DNA from: JAJDAT01 sp964570665
Lineage (GTDB): Bacteria > Nitrospinota > Nitrospinia > Nitrospinales > JAJDAT01
NCBI GenBank assembly: GCA_964570665.1
Contig: CAZMZH010000013.1
Span: forward strand, 1 to 64,000
Direction: 5' to 3'
DNA: 64,000 nucleotides
Shown one piece after another: positions 23,930-31,538 of the stretch (the first letter of the stretch is position 1; each line of letters opens with the position of its first letter). Below the pieces are notes generated by a model that was not told the origin of the DNA, made no database searches, and saw only the letters and a list, made by a program, of their open reading frames with translations. A program made the position numbers and the translations under genes.

Positions 23930-25735
23930 TTAAATCGGCTGCAAAAATGGTTCTAAACGGCTTAGAAAATCTTTAACGCGAATTGGTTTTGTAATATAAG
24001 CGTCAAAACCTTCTCGTAAAGCTCTTTGTACATCAGATTCCATTGCGTTAGCGCTAATTGCGATTACTGGTATATCTTTAGTTTCTTCTAAACCTTTTAA
24101 AAATTTAAGAACCTCTAAACCGCTGATACCGGGAAGGTTTATGTCTAATAGGATTAAGTTTGGAATATGAGCTCTTGCTAGGTCTAATCCAATTTTCCCA
24201 TCCGGCGTCGATAAAATTTCAATATGAGCAAACTGAGACAATATTTGTTTAACTAATTCTAAATTTGCAGAATTATCTTCCACATAAAGAATTGTAAATG
24301 ATTTTTCCTTCATTTCAATATCCAAAATTTTTTGTTTTTTTGGAATGGCTTTATTTATTTTTGAAACAGGGCTTTCTATTCTCGGAATATTAATAAAAAA
24401 TTGGCTTCCTTTTCCTACCTCACTTTCGACTTTAATGGAACCTTTCATTAATTCTAATAGTTTTTTGGTTATGGCAAGACCGATTCCAGTTCCTTCAATT
24501 TCAGACCTGTCTGCCCCTAATCGATTAAAGGGTTTAAACAAATCCTCAAATTTTTCTTTAGGAATACCAATTCCAGAATCTGAAACTTCAATCAAAACTG
24601 TATCATTTGAAAGCTCTTTTACTTTTAAAGAAACTTGGCCTGAAGGACGGTTATATTTAATCGCGTTAGAAAGCAAATTCAAAATTGATTGTTTTAGCCT
24701 TGTTATATCAGCTAAAACAAATATATCGGAATCAATATCCGGTAAAATTAATCTAACTTTTTCTTTATCTGCCATCGGATGAACCAAATCTGAAAGATCT
24801 GTCACTAATTGGGAGAGATTTATTGACTCCATAGACAGTCTAATTTTCCCAGATTCGATTCTTGATAAATCTAAAATATCATTGATTAATTCTAGTAAAT
24901 GTTGACTCGCCTTTAAAATGTGATTTAGATTTCTTTTTTGAGAAGAACTTAAAGGTTCTTTTGAGTTATAAAAAATAACTTCAGAAAAGCCAATAATGGC
25001 GTTTAAAGGCGTCCTTAATTCGTGGCTCATTCTCGAAAGGAATTCAGATTTTGCTTGATTTGCTTTTTCCGCTTCTTCAGCGCGTATATATTGAGTTTGA
25101 TCTCGAATTATTCCAGTAAAAATATGTTCGTTGTTAAATACCGTTTCGCTAATCGATATGTCAATTTTAAAAGTGGAACCGTCTTGTTTCATCGCTTCTA
25201 ATTGTCTTCCAAAGCCAATCATTTTTGGAATTTTAGTATTTAGGTAATTATTAATATAATTTTCATGCAATGATTTATGTGGTTCGGGAGCAAGTATATT
25301 TATATTTTTACCAATAACTTCCTTTCTGGAATACCCAAACATTTTCAAAGCTGCAGAGTTGAAACTCTTAATTTTTCCTTCAGAATCAATCATAACGATT
25401 CCTTCGGTTAAGTTTTCAACAATCGCCTGCGCTTTCAATTCTGAATGTTTTAGCGCTTCTTTTGCGGATTGCGTTTCTTTGAATTTTTGTTCCAATTGTA
25501 GGTTGGCGCCAGCCAGTTCATTTTTTATTTTTATCTGACTACGCCTATAATGGAAAGCCATCATCGATGCTAGAACAAAAAATAAACAAACGATAATTAA
25601 AAGAACTCTCAAAAGCGAAAAAGCTTCGTTATAATCGATTTCAGTTGTAATCCCTAAGTTAAAATCAGAAAGCCAAGTCCAAGCTCCAACTACTTGGATT
25701 CCTCTATAATTTAAGTAGCCTTCGACATTTTCCAT
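23930..25735 (-). CDS. Hybrid histidine kinase with truncated Cache sensor
   Basis: This 601-residue protein has several parts. Residues 1-45 look like the end of a Cache sensor (YRGIQVVGAWTWLSDFNLGI), followed by a helix LRVLLIIVCLFFVLASMM. PAS is at about 100-215, and HisKA at MSHELRTPLNAIIGFS. The ATPase has LLSNAIKYN and GTGIGLAI. The C-terminal receiver is LYVEDNSANLEL, LILLDINLPG, ITKPI. Cache kinases normally have a first helix and about 250 extracellular residues before this point. These are missing, so the 5' end is likely deleted or the signal input lost. The downstream partner is the HD-GYP regulator. Confidence 0.88.
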   Translation of the reverse strand: MENVEGYLNYRGIQVVGAWTWLSDFNLGITTEIDYNEAFSLLRVLLIIVCLFFVLASMMAFHYRRSQIKIKNELAGANLQLEQKFKETQSAKEALKHSELKAQAIVENLTEGIVMIDSEGKIKSFNSAALKMFGYSRKEVIGKNINILAPEPHKSLHENYINNYLNTKIPKMIGFGRQLEAMKQDGSTFKIDISISETVFNNEHIFTGIIRDQTQYIRAEEAEKANQAKSEFLSRMSHELRTPLNAIIGFSEVIFYNSKEPLSSSQKRNLNHILKASQHLLELINDILDLSRIESGKIRLSMESINLSQLVTDLSDLVHPMADKEKVRLILPDIDSDIFVLADITRLKQSILNLLSNAIKYNRPSGQVSLKVKELSNDTVLIEVSDSGIGIPKEKFEDLFKPFNRLGADRSEIEGTGIGLAITKKLLELMKGSIKVESEVGKGSQFFINIPRIESPVSKINKAIPKKQKILDIEMKEKSFTILYVEDNSANLELVKQILSQFAHIEILSTPDGKIGLDLARAHIPNLILLDINLPGISGLEVLKFLKGLEETKDIPVIAISANAMESDVQRALREGFDAYITKPIRVKDFLSRLEPFLQPI

Positions 25736-25757
25736 ACATCTAAAAATGATTTTGTTT

Positions 25758-25787
25758 TAGAATTTATGTACAAACATGTAAATTCTA
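25758..25787. promoter_or_regulatory. Palindrome between HD-GYP and truncated kinase genes
   Basis: TAGAATTTA and TAAATTCTA (nine paired bases) enclose TGTACAAACATG, which itself is partly symmetrical. The palindrome lies 22 bases upstream of the kinase start. It may be an operator, a terminator of the upstream gene, or a deletion scar from loss of the kinase 5' end. The sequence does not separate these. Confidence 0.4.
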
Positions 25788-25856
25788 AAAAATTTATTTT
25801 GATCTAATCTTTTGCCTCAAGTTCTAGACTGATTAAATTTAAGGTTTCTCTGATGA

Positions 25857-26921
25857 TTAATTTGCACGCTCATCGGAAAAATTTCGTATTATATTTACCA
25901 TGTCGGATAAGTTTTCTTTGAAAATATCGACTAATTTGGGATCAAAATCTTTTCCCCGACTTTTCTCAATAATTGCCATGCTTTCTTCTACTGAGTAAGC
26001 TCTTTTATATGGACGTTCGCTAGTTAAGGCGTCAAAAACATCGCATAAAGCGACAAGTCTACCTTCAATTGGAATTTCTTCCCCTTTTAGTCCTTTAGGA
26101 TAACCCGAACCATTCCATCGTTCTTGATGTGTTAGAGCGATCGATTCCGCTAACTTAAGGAGTTCTGATTCGCTTCCAGAAAGAATTTCCGCACCAATAT
26201 CAGGGTGAGTTTTCATTATGACCCATTCTTGAGGGGTGAGTTTCCCGGGTTTTAATAGAATATTATCTGGAATTCCAATTTTACCAACATCGTGCATCGG
26301 GCTTGCATTAAGAATCAGTTCACATTTTTTATCGCTAAAATTCATAGCTTTTGCTAAACGAGCTGATAAACGACTCATTCTAATAATATGCATTCCCGTT
26401 TCATTGTCCCTAAACTCAGACGCTTGCCCAAGGCGATAAATTACCTCTAAACGACAATCTTGTAGTTGCTTTGTCCTTTCTTCTATATTTTTATTTAATA
26501 AATCGTTGCGGAGCCTCATTTCATTGTGTAATAGTCGCGCTTCAATAATATTTTCTGCTCTTCTTATTAGTTCAATTTCATTAAATGGTTTGCGCAGTAA
26601 ATCGCGAGCGCCCGATTTTAGAGCTTTAAGACGAAACTCTCTTTCTAATGAAGTTACGACTAAAATAGGAAGGTAGGAACTAGGCTCAATCTTTCGCAAT
26701 TCCTCCATCATCCTGAATCCCTCCGAGTTTTCACCGGTTAATTCTAGAATAACGATTTCAGGATAGATTTGGCCGTATAGATTTAAAGCTTGCGATAACT
26801 GGATGGCGAAGACGATATTTTTAAATCCTGCATCCGAAAACATTCGTTCAAGCGGTTTAATATTTTTATTTTCGAGATTAACGATCAGAATTTTACCATT
26901 CTTACTTTGCCCATTTTTCAT
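25857..26921 (-). CDS. HD-GYP protein with degenerate receiver domain
   Basis: This 354-residue protein has the same layout as the 22855 gene. The HD-GYP part is intact (SPMHDVGKIGIPDNILLK, LTHQERWNGSGYPKG). The receiver has lost its acidic pair (KILIVNLENKN instead of VDD) and the phosphoacceptor Asp is Glu (IVILELTGENSEGF), while the Lys of RKPFNE remains. So it is probably a constitutive or protein-controlled phosphodiesterase and not a classic phosphoswitch. Its 3' end is 121 bases upstream of the kinase. Confidence 0.88.
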   Translation of the reverse strand: MKNGQSKNGKILIVNLENKNIKPLERMFSDAGFKNIVFAIQLSQALNLYGQIYPEIVILELTGENSEGFRMMEELRKIEPSSYLPILVVTSLEREFRLKALKSGARDLLRKPFNEIELIRRAENIIEARLLHNEMRLRNDLLNKNIEERTKQLQDCRLEVIYRLGQASEFRDNETGMHIIRMSRLSARLAKAMNFSDKKCELILNASPMHDVGKIGIPDNILLKPGKLTPQEWVIMKTHPDIGAEILSGSESELLKLAESIALTHQERWNGSGYPKGLKGEEIPIEGRLVALCDVFDALTSERPYKRAYSVEESMAIIEKSRGKDFDPKLVDIFKENLSDMVNIIRNFSDERAN

Positions 26922-27224
26922 CTCTTTTTCCGCTCCAAGGATATTTTTAAGTAACCTATGAGTACTTATTTAATCCATCTAGAAAATCGTCCTAATTGAT
27001 TTTTTTTCGCCGGTCGTAAAATAAAATTGGCAAACGAAAAAAAATCTAAGCCGAATAATCGTTCGAACAAATGAAATTTTTTTTTTCGGAATAACAACTA
27101 CACCATAAAAATCAAGGTTTTTCAAGGCAAATATCGATAATGCGTATATTTTTTTGGAATTTTTTTTTGGTAAAATTTGGTATCAAAAATATTAAGAGGA
27201 TTTTTGGAGGTCAACTTGGCTGGA
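26922..27224. other. Intergenic stretch, homopolymer-rich
   Basis: Runs of T and A dominate, with GTTTTTCAAGGCAAATATCG near 27117. The sequence GGAGG at 27206 with a TTG at 27216 opens a 30-codon frame that runs into the aldo/keto reductase gene on the other strand; I do not support it as a gene. The region most likely holds the promoter of the HD-GYP gene to its left. Confidence 0.5.
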
Positions 27225-28454
27225 TCAATTTTTTCTCATTATGGTTTTGTATATTATTTTAAAAAACTGATATATAGCTTTTTTGAAATAGTCCCATTTT
27301 CTAAATAATTCATTGTGGGTTTCTAAAAGAAGAGTTGGGATTTGAAGGTTTTCAGGGCATCGGGGTAAGCAATCGCCACATTCGGTGCAATTAGAAGCAT
27401 AGGCTCCTGGAAACCAATGGTCTTTTTCTTCCAACATGTTGTAGCGGAATTTCCCATAGGTTTCCATATCGTAGCTTTTGATCAAATTCCGGAACCTTAA
27501 TACTTCAGGAATGTTAATATTTTCTGGGCATGGCAAGCATTGATCGCATAAGGTGCATCTTTGAGGCAGGATTTCCAATGGGTTATCCATAGTTTTTTTT
27601 ACGTCTAAAAATTCGCTGTCTTTAGAATAATCTTTGCCAGTTAATATTGAAAGATTTTGTGGAAATTGGTCGATTTCATGAATACCCATACTTAAAGTAG
27701 TCACCTGAGGATGACTTAGGCAAAATCTACCGTTAAATTGTATGGGAGTAAGAGGATTGCAAAGATCGCTAACTTTTTCTGAGGGATTCCAGAGCATACC
27801 TCCTTTTTCGTTTGGGGAAATGATGAAGACTCCGATATCTTTTTTCTCGGCTAACTCTAATGCAGGTAAATTCCTTTGAAAAAAATAATAAAAATGTAAA
27901 TTTACAAAACTAAATAAGTCGATTTCTAACGCTCTGGTAATTAAATCAAGAGAACCATGAGTCGAAAAGCCAATATGACCTATAACCCCTTCTTCTTTTA
28001 GTTTATGTAATTCCTCGACGGGTCCGTTTTTTTGAGTAGCGGTTTGAAATCGATCTTCATTGTTAATTCCATGCCACCCGTAGAAATCGATTTTGTCCAA
28101 CCTTAACGCTTTAAGTTGTTCTTCTACCAATCTTCTAGTTTCGTCTCCCGTCATGGGAGCCCCTTTTGTCATGATTTTGTAATTTAATCGAGGAACGCCA
28201 ATTTCACTTAGGACTTTTCCATAAAGGTGTTCGCTTTTCATGTAACCGTATGCTGTTTCAAAGTGATTGATTCCTAAATCAACGGCTTTTTGGACGACTT
28301 CAATACAGTTTTTTAAAGATTCAACGGGTAAATGGTCTCTTGGCGGGGTCCAACCATGTTTAAAACGCATGCCTCCAAGAGTTATTACAGAAATATTTTC
28401 GTTGGTTTTTCCAAAGCGTCGATATTCCATTTGAAGTTTTGAAGGTGTTTGCAT
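27225..28454 (-). CDS. Aldo/keto reductase with two C-terminal 4Fe-4S clusters
   Basis: This 409-residue protein starts with the AKR barrel (FGKTNENISVITLGGMRF). Catalytic residues fit the family: Tyr in FETAYGYMKSEHLYGK, Lys in IMTKGAP and His in YGWHG. The C-terminal part has CTLCDQCLPCPENI and NCTECGDCLPRCPENL, two ferredoxin-type CxxCxxC motifs, found in the iron-sulfur AKR subgroup. The usual DTA at the start of the barrel's active loop is ETA here. Substrate is unknown. It stands alone, divergent from the PspA module. Confidence 0.88.
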   Translation of the reverse strand: MQTPSKLQMEYRRFGKTNENISVITLGGMRFKHGWTPPRDHLPVESLKNCIEVVQKAVDLGINHFETAYGYMKSEHLYGKVLSEIGVPRLNYKIMTKGAPMTGDETRRLVEEQLKALRLDKIDFYGWHGINNEDRFQTATQKNGPVEELHKLKEEGVIGHIGFSTHGSLDLITRALEIDLFSFVNLHFYYFFQRNLPALELAEKKDIGVFIISPNEKGGMLWNPSEKVSDLCNPLTPIQFNGRFCLSHPQVTTLSMGIHEIDQFPQNLSILTGKDYSKDSEFLDVKKTMDNPLEILPQRCTLCDQCLPCPENINIPEVLRFRNLIKSYDMETYGKFRYNMLEEKDHWFPGAYASNCTECGDCLPRCPENLQIPTLLLETHNELFRKWDYFKKAIYQFFKIIYKTIMRKN

Positions 28455-28695
28455 ATTTAAAATTATAAAGTGTCCAACTAGTTTACATTGGATTACGACT
28501 TTAAAATGGCCTTAATCGTTTAGTTTATTTTAGGTTGACAGTTTGGAAAGGCCAAAGTAGCATAAATCCAGATCCTAAAGTAGGTAATGTGGGCCATCGC
28601 CCCTTCAGGAAATTATGTATTTTCTGCGATGATTTACCATAAATTTTCTTTTTTCGCATTTTAAGTCGCGAAATTCTAATTCTAAAAATCATTAT

Positions 28696-29238
28696 ATGAG
28701 TGGTGTAAACAGCGTCTGTTTTAGTTTGTACATAGGAGACGTACCCTCTCCTGTGAAAGTTTTTGAGAAGAACGATTGGAGTTTAGAATCTGGAGTTACC
28801 CTTACCGCTTGTATAATTGGCAAAAGTCATAGAATTTGTTTTAGATCTGGTTCTGATTTTTTAACCGAATTTATTGCATATTCTATGGAAGATTTATCTT
28901 TTGAGTCAGTTGATCAGAGGTTTTTAAAACTAGGAGATTCGTTTGATCGAGAGTTTATTCATGGATCGTTATATTATAAAGTTAAAATAGAAGTTGTTTC
29001 GCGAGTTTACTTAAATTTTAGCGAATTTTTAAAAACGATTCCAGATATTGAATCGTATAAAACTATGTTTAGAGAATTTAAAAATCCAATATTAAACTCT
29101 AACAGTCAACCTTTTACTGGGCTTGTTATTGCTCCAGGCGAGAATCGAGTGTTTACGGTTCATACATATCCAGAAGACAATTATTCTATCATTAGTGTTG
29201 TTGAGACTAACGTTATTGAGCATGAACTTGTGCGATGA
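28696..29238 (+). CDS. DUF2617-like protein, first gene of the PspA module
   Basis: This 180-residue protein has the DUF2617 pattern: LTACIIGKSHRICFRS early (family LGaSH) and ENRVFTVHTYPEDN near the end (family W.TWHaYPQ). DUF2617 proteins recur beside PspA, YbjN-like, DUF4178 and membrane spermidine synthases in many genomes; their role is unknown. The stop overlaps the next start (ATGA), so it is coupled to the J-domain gene. No signal peptide is visible. Confidence 0.65.
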   Translation: MSGVNSVCFSLYIGDVPSPVKVFEKNDWSLESGVTLTACIIGKSHRICFRSGSDFLTEFIAYSMEDLSFESVDQRFLKLGDSFDREFIHGSLYYKVKIEVVSRVYLNFSEFLKTIPDIESYKTMFREFKNPILNSNSQPFTGLVIAPGENRVFTVHTYPEDNYSIISVVETNVIEHELVR

Positions 29239-29597
29239 TAAAAAGGCTTTTTGAAATTGCACGATCTAATATTGGACATTACTTAGGTAGGAAAAACTCC
29301 GAATTTGACGAACCTCGGATTTTTCATTCTGATAACAGATGGGATCAATTTAACGGGGAAACGAAGTATGAAAAGACTGAGGATCCATTTGCGAAGTATT
29401 TTGCCAATTTAGAATTGACCACAAGCGCTAGTAGAAGCGAGGTTAAGGCCTCATGGAAGAGACTAATGAAAAAGTATCATCCGGATTTACACTCTGTCGA
29501 TCTTGAAAAAAAAAAGATTGCCACTGAACTATCGCAGGGGCTTACGGAAGCTTATAAGATTTTAGATAAAGAATTAGCTAAAAGAGAAACTACTTAA
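29235..29597 (+). CDS. J-domain (DnaJ-like) co-chaperone
   Basis: This 120-residue protein has a C-terminal J domain (about residues 50-115) with the HPD tripeptide in LMKKYHPDLHSVD. The N-terminal 50 residues are charged and unstructured (GRKNSEFDEPRIFHSD). J proteins stimulate DnaK; this short one lacks the Gly/Phe and zinc regions of DnaJ. It overlaps the DUF2617-like gene by four bases and precedes the YbjN-like gene, which suggests that DnaK is brought to the PspA module. Confidence 0.85.
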   Translation: MIKRLFEIARSNIGHYLGRKNSEFDEPRIFHSDNRWDQFNGETKYEKTEDPFAKYFANLELTTSASRSEVKASWKRLMKKYHPDLHSVDLEKKKIATELSQGLTEAYKILDKELAKRETT

Positions 29598-29708
29598 ATA
29601 CTGGACCAAATAAAATTTTTTTAATAACTTATTTTTTATAAAACCAGAATTCCATTATATTGGGGACTTCTTCAATTGAATTGGCCTCGACGCCGATAGG
29701 GAGGTAGA

Positions 29709-30101
29709 ATGTCGAATTTTGAGACAGTTAAAGGGTATTTATTGGAAATGGGGTTTTCATTTGAAGTTGAAAACTCAGAGGAAGAATTGGTAGTAGTGAA
29801 CGATCCCGAAAGAGGGATTAATAGTTTGGTAATAGACTGCGAAGATCCCATTGTTATATTGGAACAAGTTATTCTAGTTTTAGAAGAACATTCTTTAGAA
29901 ACTTATAAAAGAATTTTACAAATTAATCGTTCTTTAGTTCATGGCGCTTTTTGCCTAAACGAGGAAGGTAATGTTTTATTGTTCCGAGATACTTTACAGT
30001 TAGCGAATCTTGATTTAAACGAATTAGAAGGTAGTATCGACGCGCTAAGTTTAGCAATGGCTGAAAATGGAACGGAACTTTTATCTTTTGTAGGAAAATA
30101 G
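29709..30101 (+). CDS. YbjN/T3SC-like chaperone-fold protein
   Basis: This 130-residue protein has the YbjN-type alpha/beta fold: VKGYLLEMGFSFEVENSEEE, VVNDPERGINSLVIDCEDPI, then KRILQINRSLVHGAFCLNEE. Family members look like type III secretion chaperones and often sit next to PspA genes. GGGAGG precedes the ATG. It is likely a binding partner or regulator of PspA or of the DUF4178 protein. Length and motif order are normal. Confidence 0.75.
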   Translation: MSNFETVKGYLLEMGFSFEVENSEEELVVVNDPERGINSLVIDCEDPIVILEQVILVLEEHSLETYKRILQINRSLVHGAFCLNEEGNVLLFRDTLQLANLDLNELEGSIDALSLAMAENGTELLSFVGK

Positions 30102-30200
30102 AGAACTTAATTAAAAATAAATTACTCTTTTGAGAAATAAGGATTACAAATAAAATCATAAATTTAAAAAATCCTTTTTAATTATGAAAGGAAATTGGTT

Positions 30201-30914
30201 ATGGCTGGATTATTTTCGCGAATATTTCGATTAGGACAAGCCGAAGCTCATTCTTTAGTTGACGCTATGGAAGATCCTATTAAATTGACCGAACAGGGAA
30301 TTAGAGATTTGAAGAAAGATTTACAAGAATCGATGCAAAGCTTAGCCCAAGTTAAAGGGGTTGTAATGCGCTTGCGTAACGATGCGGAAAACCAAAAAAA
30401 AATGTCTGTTTCAATGGAGCGAAAGGCAATGGCTTTGTTGCAAAGCGCTCAGGAAGGAAAAGTAGAATCTGGCGAAGCCGAACGGCTGGCATCTGAAGCT
30501 TTGGTTCGAAAAGAGGACGCTGGCCAAAAAGCTTTAAGTCTTTCTAAGGATTTGCAGAGTCAAGAGGGTATGGCAAATCAACTTCAGAAAAATGTCGAAA
30601 AATTAAGATCTACAATTCAAAGATACGAAAACGATTTGATTACTCTTCGAGCTCGAGCTAAAACCGCTGCGGCTACTCGTAAATTAAATGAGCAAATTGC
30701 TAAGGTAGATTCTGGCGGTACAATTGCTATGCTTGAAAAAATGAAAGCTAAGGTTGAAGAGGATGAGTCTCTTGCAAAAGCTTATGGAGAAATTGCCGAT
30801 ACGGGAGAAGATCTTGACTCTCAAATAGATAATGCTCTACAAGGAGGCGGTTCAGGTAGCCTTCCACAATCTGATAATCTTGCGGCATTGAAAGCTAAAA
30901 TGGGAATTTCCTGA
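30201..30914 (+). CDS. pspA: PspA/IM30-family membrane-stress protein
   Basis: This protein of about 238 residues is a long helical hairpin: LFSRIFRLGQAEAHSLVDAM (the amphipathic N-terminal helix), then MEDPIKLTEQGIRDLKKDLQ and a long coiled coil to about residue 215. It is an ESCRT-III-type membrane remodelling protein that seals stressed inner membranes. I start at the ATG at 30201, with AAAGGA 10 bases upstream; an in-frame TTG at 30195 is less likely. It is followed by the DUF4178 gene one base later. The module lacks pspB/C and pspF, so regulation differs from E. coli. Confidence 0.93.
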   Translation: MAGLFSRIFRLGQAEAHSLVDAMEDPIKLTEQGIRDLKKDLQESMQSLAQVKGVVMRLRNDAENQKKMSVSMERKAMALLQSAQEGKVESGEAERLASEALVRKEDAGQKALSLSKDLQSQEGMANQLQKNVEKLRSTIQRYENDLITLRARAKTAAATRKLNEQIAKVDSGGTIAMLEKMKAKVEEDESLAKAYGEIADTGEDLDSQIDNALQGGGSGSLPQSDNLAALKAKMGIS

Positions 30915-30915
30915 T

Positions 30916-31467
30916 ATGGCTTGGAATTTTTTTAAGAAAGATAAAGACAAAGAAAATCCAGAAATGGATATTAACGATTTAGTTCTTTCTAAAATGAAGC
31001 CAGGATTTCTCGTTGATTATGATATGAAAACTTATCAAGTTATTGGAAAAAATTACTATCAATGGGATGAAAATGGCAAAACTCTTGAGTGGGAATTAAA
31101 ACAGGGTAGCGAAGTTTTATATTTAGAAAGGGAAGAGGAAGATGGAGAAATATCCTGGTCTCTTTCGAGAAAATTACCTATTGGCGTACTTGAAGGAAAT
31201 ATTGCGGATCATATTATTGAAAATGAAGACCCGCCCGAAACAGTTGTAATGGATGGAGTTTCTTTTTACTTTGAAGAAGATGATATTGGAACCTATCATA
31301 AAGGCGATAACCCTAAAGGACTCCAATTTGTCGTTTGGGATTATTCCGACGATCGTCAAGAAAAATCATTGTCGATTGAGCAATGGGGAGAAACTAAATT
31401 TGACGTGACTGTCGGGTTTGAGGTGGAGGAATATCAATTCTCTAATATTTTGCCTGGCGCAAATTAA
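30916..31467 (+). CDS. DUF4178 protein of the PspA module
   Basis: This 183-residue protein is acidic and beta-rich. It holds the DUF4178 pattern: MKPGFLVDYDMKTYQVIGKN, then YYQWDENGKTLEWELKQG, then YLEREEEDGEISWSLS. Only one base separates its ATG from the pspA stop. DUF4178 is seen with PspA and membrane spermidine synthases in many bacteria. Role unknown. A hairpin is not seen after it, but the next gene is convergent. Confidence 0.8.
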   Translation: MAWNFFKKDKDKENPEMDINDLVLSKMKPGFLVDYDMKTYQVIGKNYYQWDENGKTLEWELKQGSEVLYLEREEEDGEISWSLSRKLPIGVLEGNIADHIIENEDPPETVVMDGVSFYFEEDDIGTYHKGDNPKGLQFVVWDYSDDRQEKSLSIEQWGETKFDVTVGFEVEEYQFSNILPGAN

Positions 31468-31538
31468 GATTTCTAATAAGAAAAAAATTGATTTTCTAAT
31501 AGGTAGCTCGCTAAAAATAAGCGATTTTGTGGTAGAGG

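Noticed and set aside
27216..27308. 30-codon frame after GGAGG (MAGSIFSHYG)
   Set aside because: It overlaps the end of the aldo/keto reductase gene on the other strand and has no hydrophobic or conserved pattern; probably chance.
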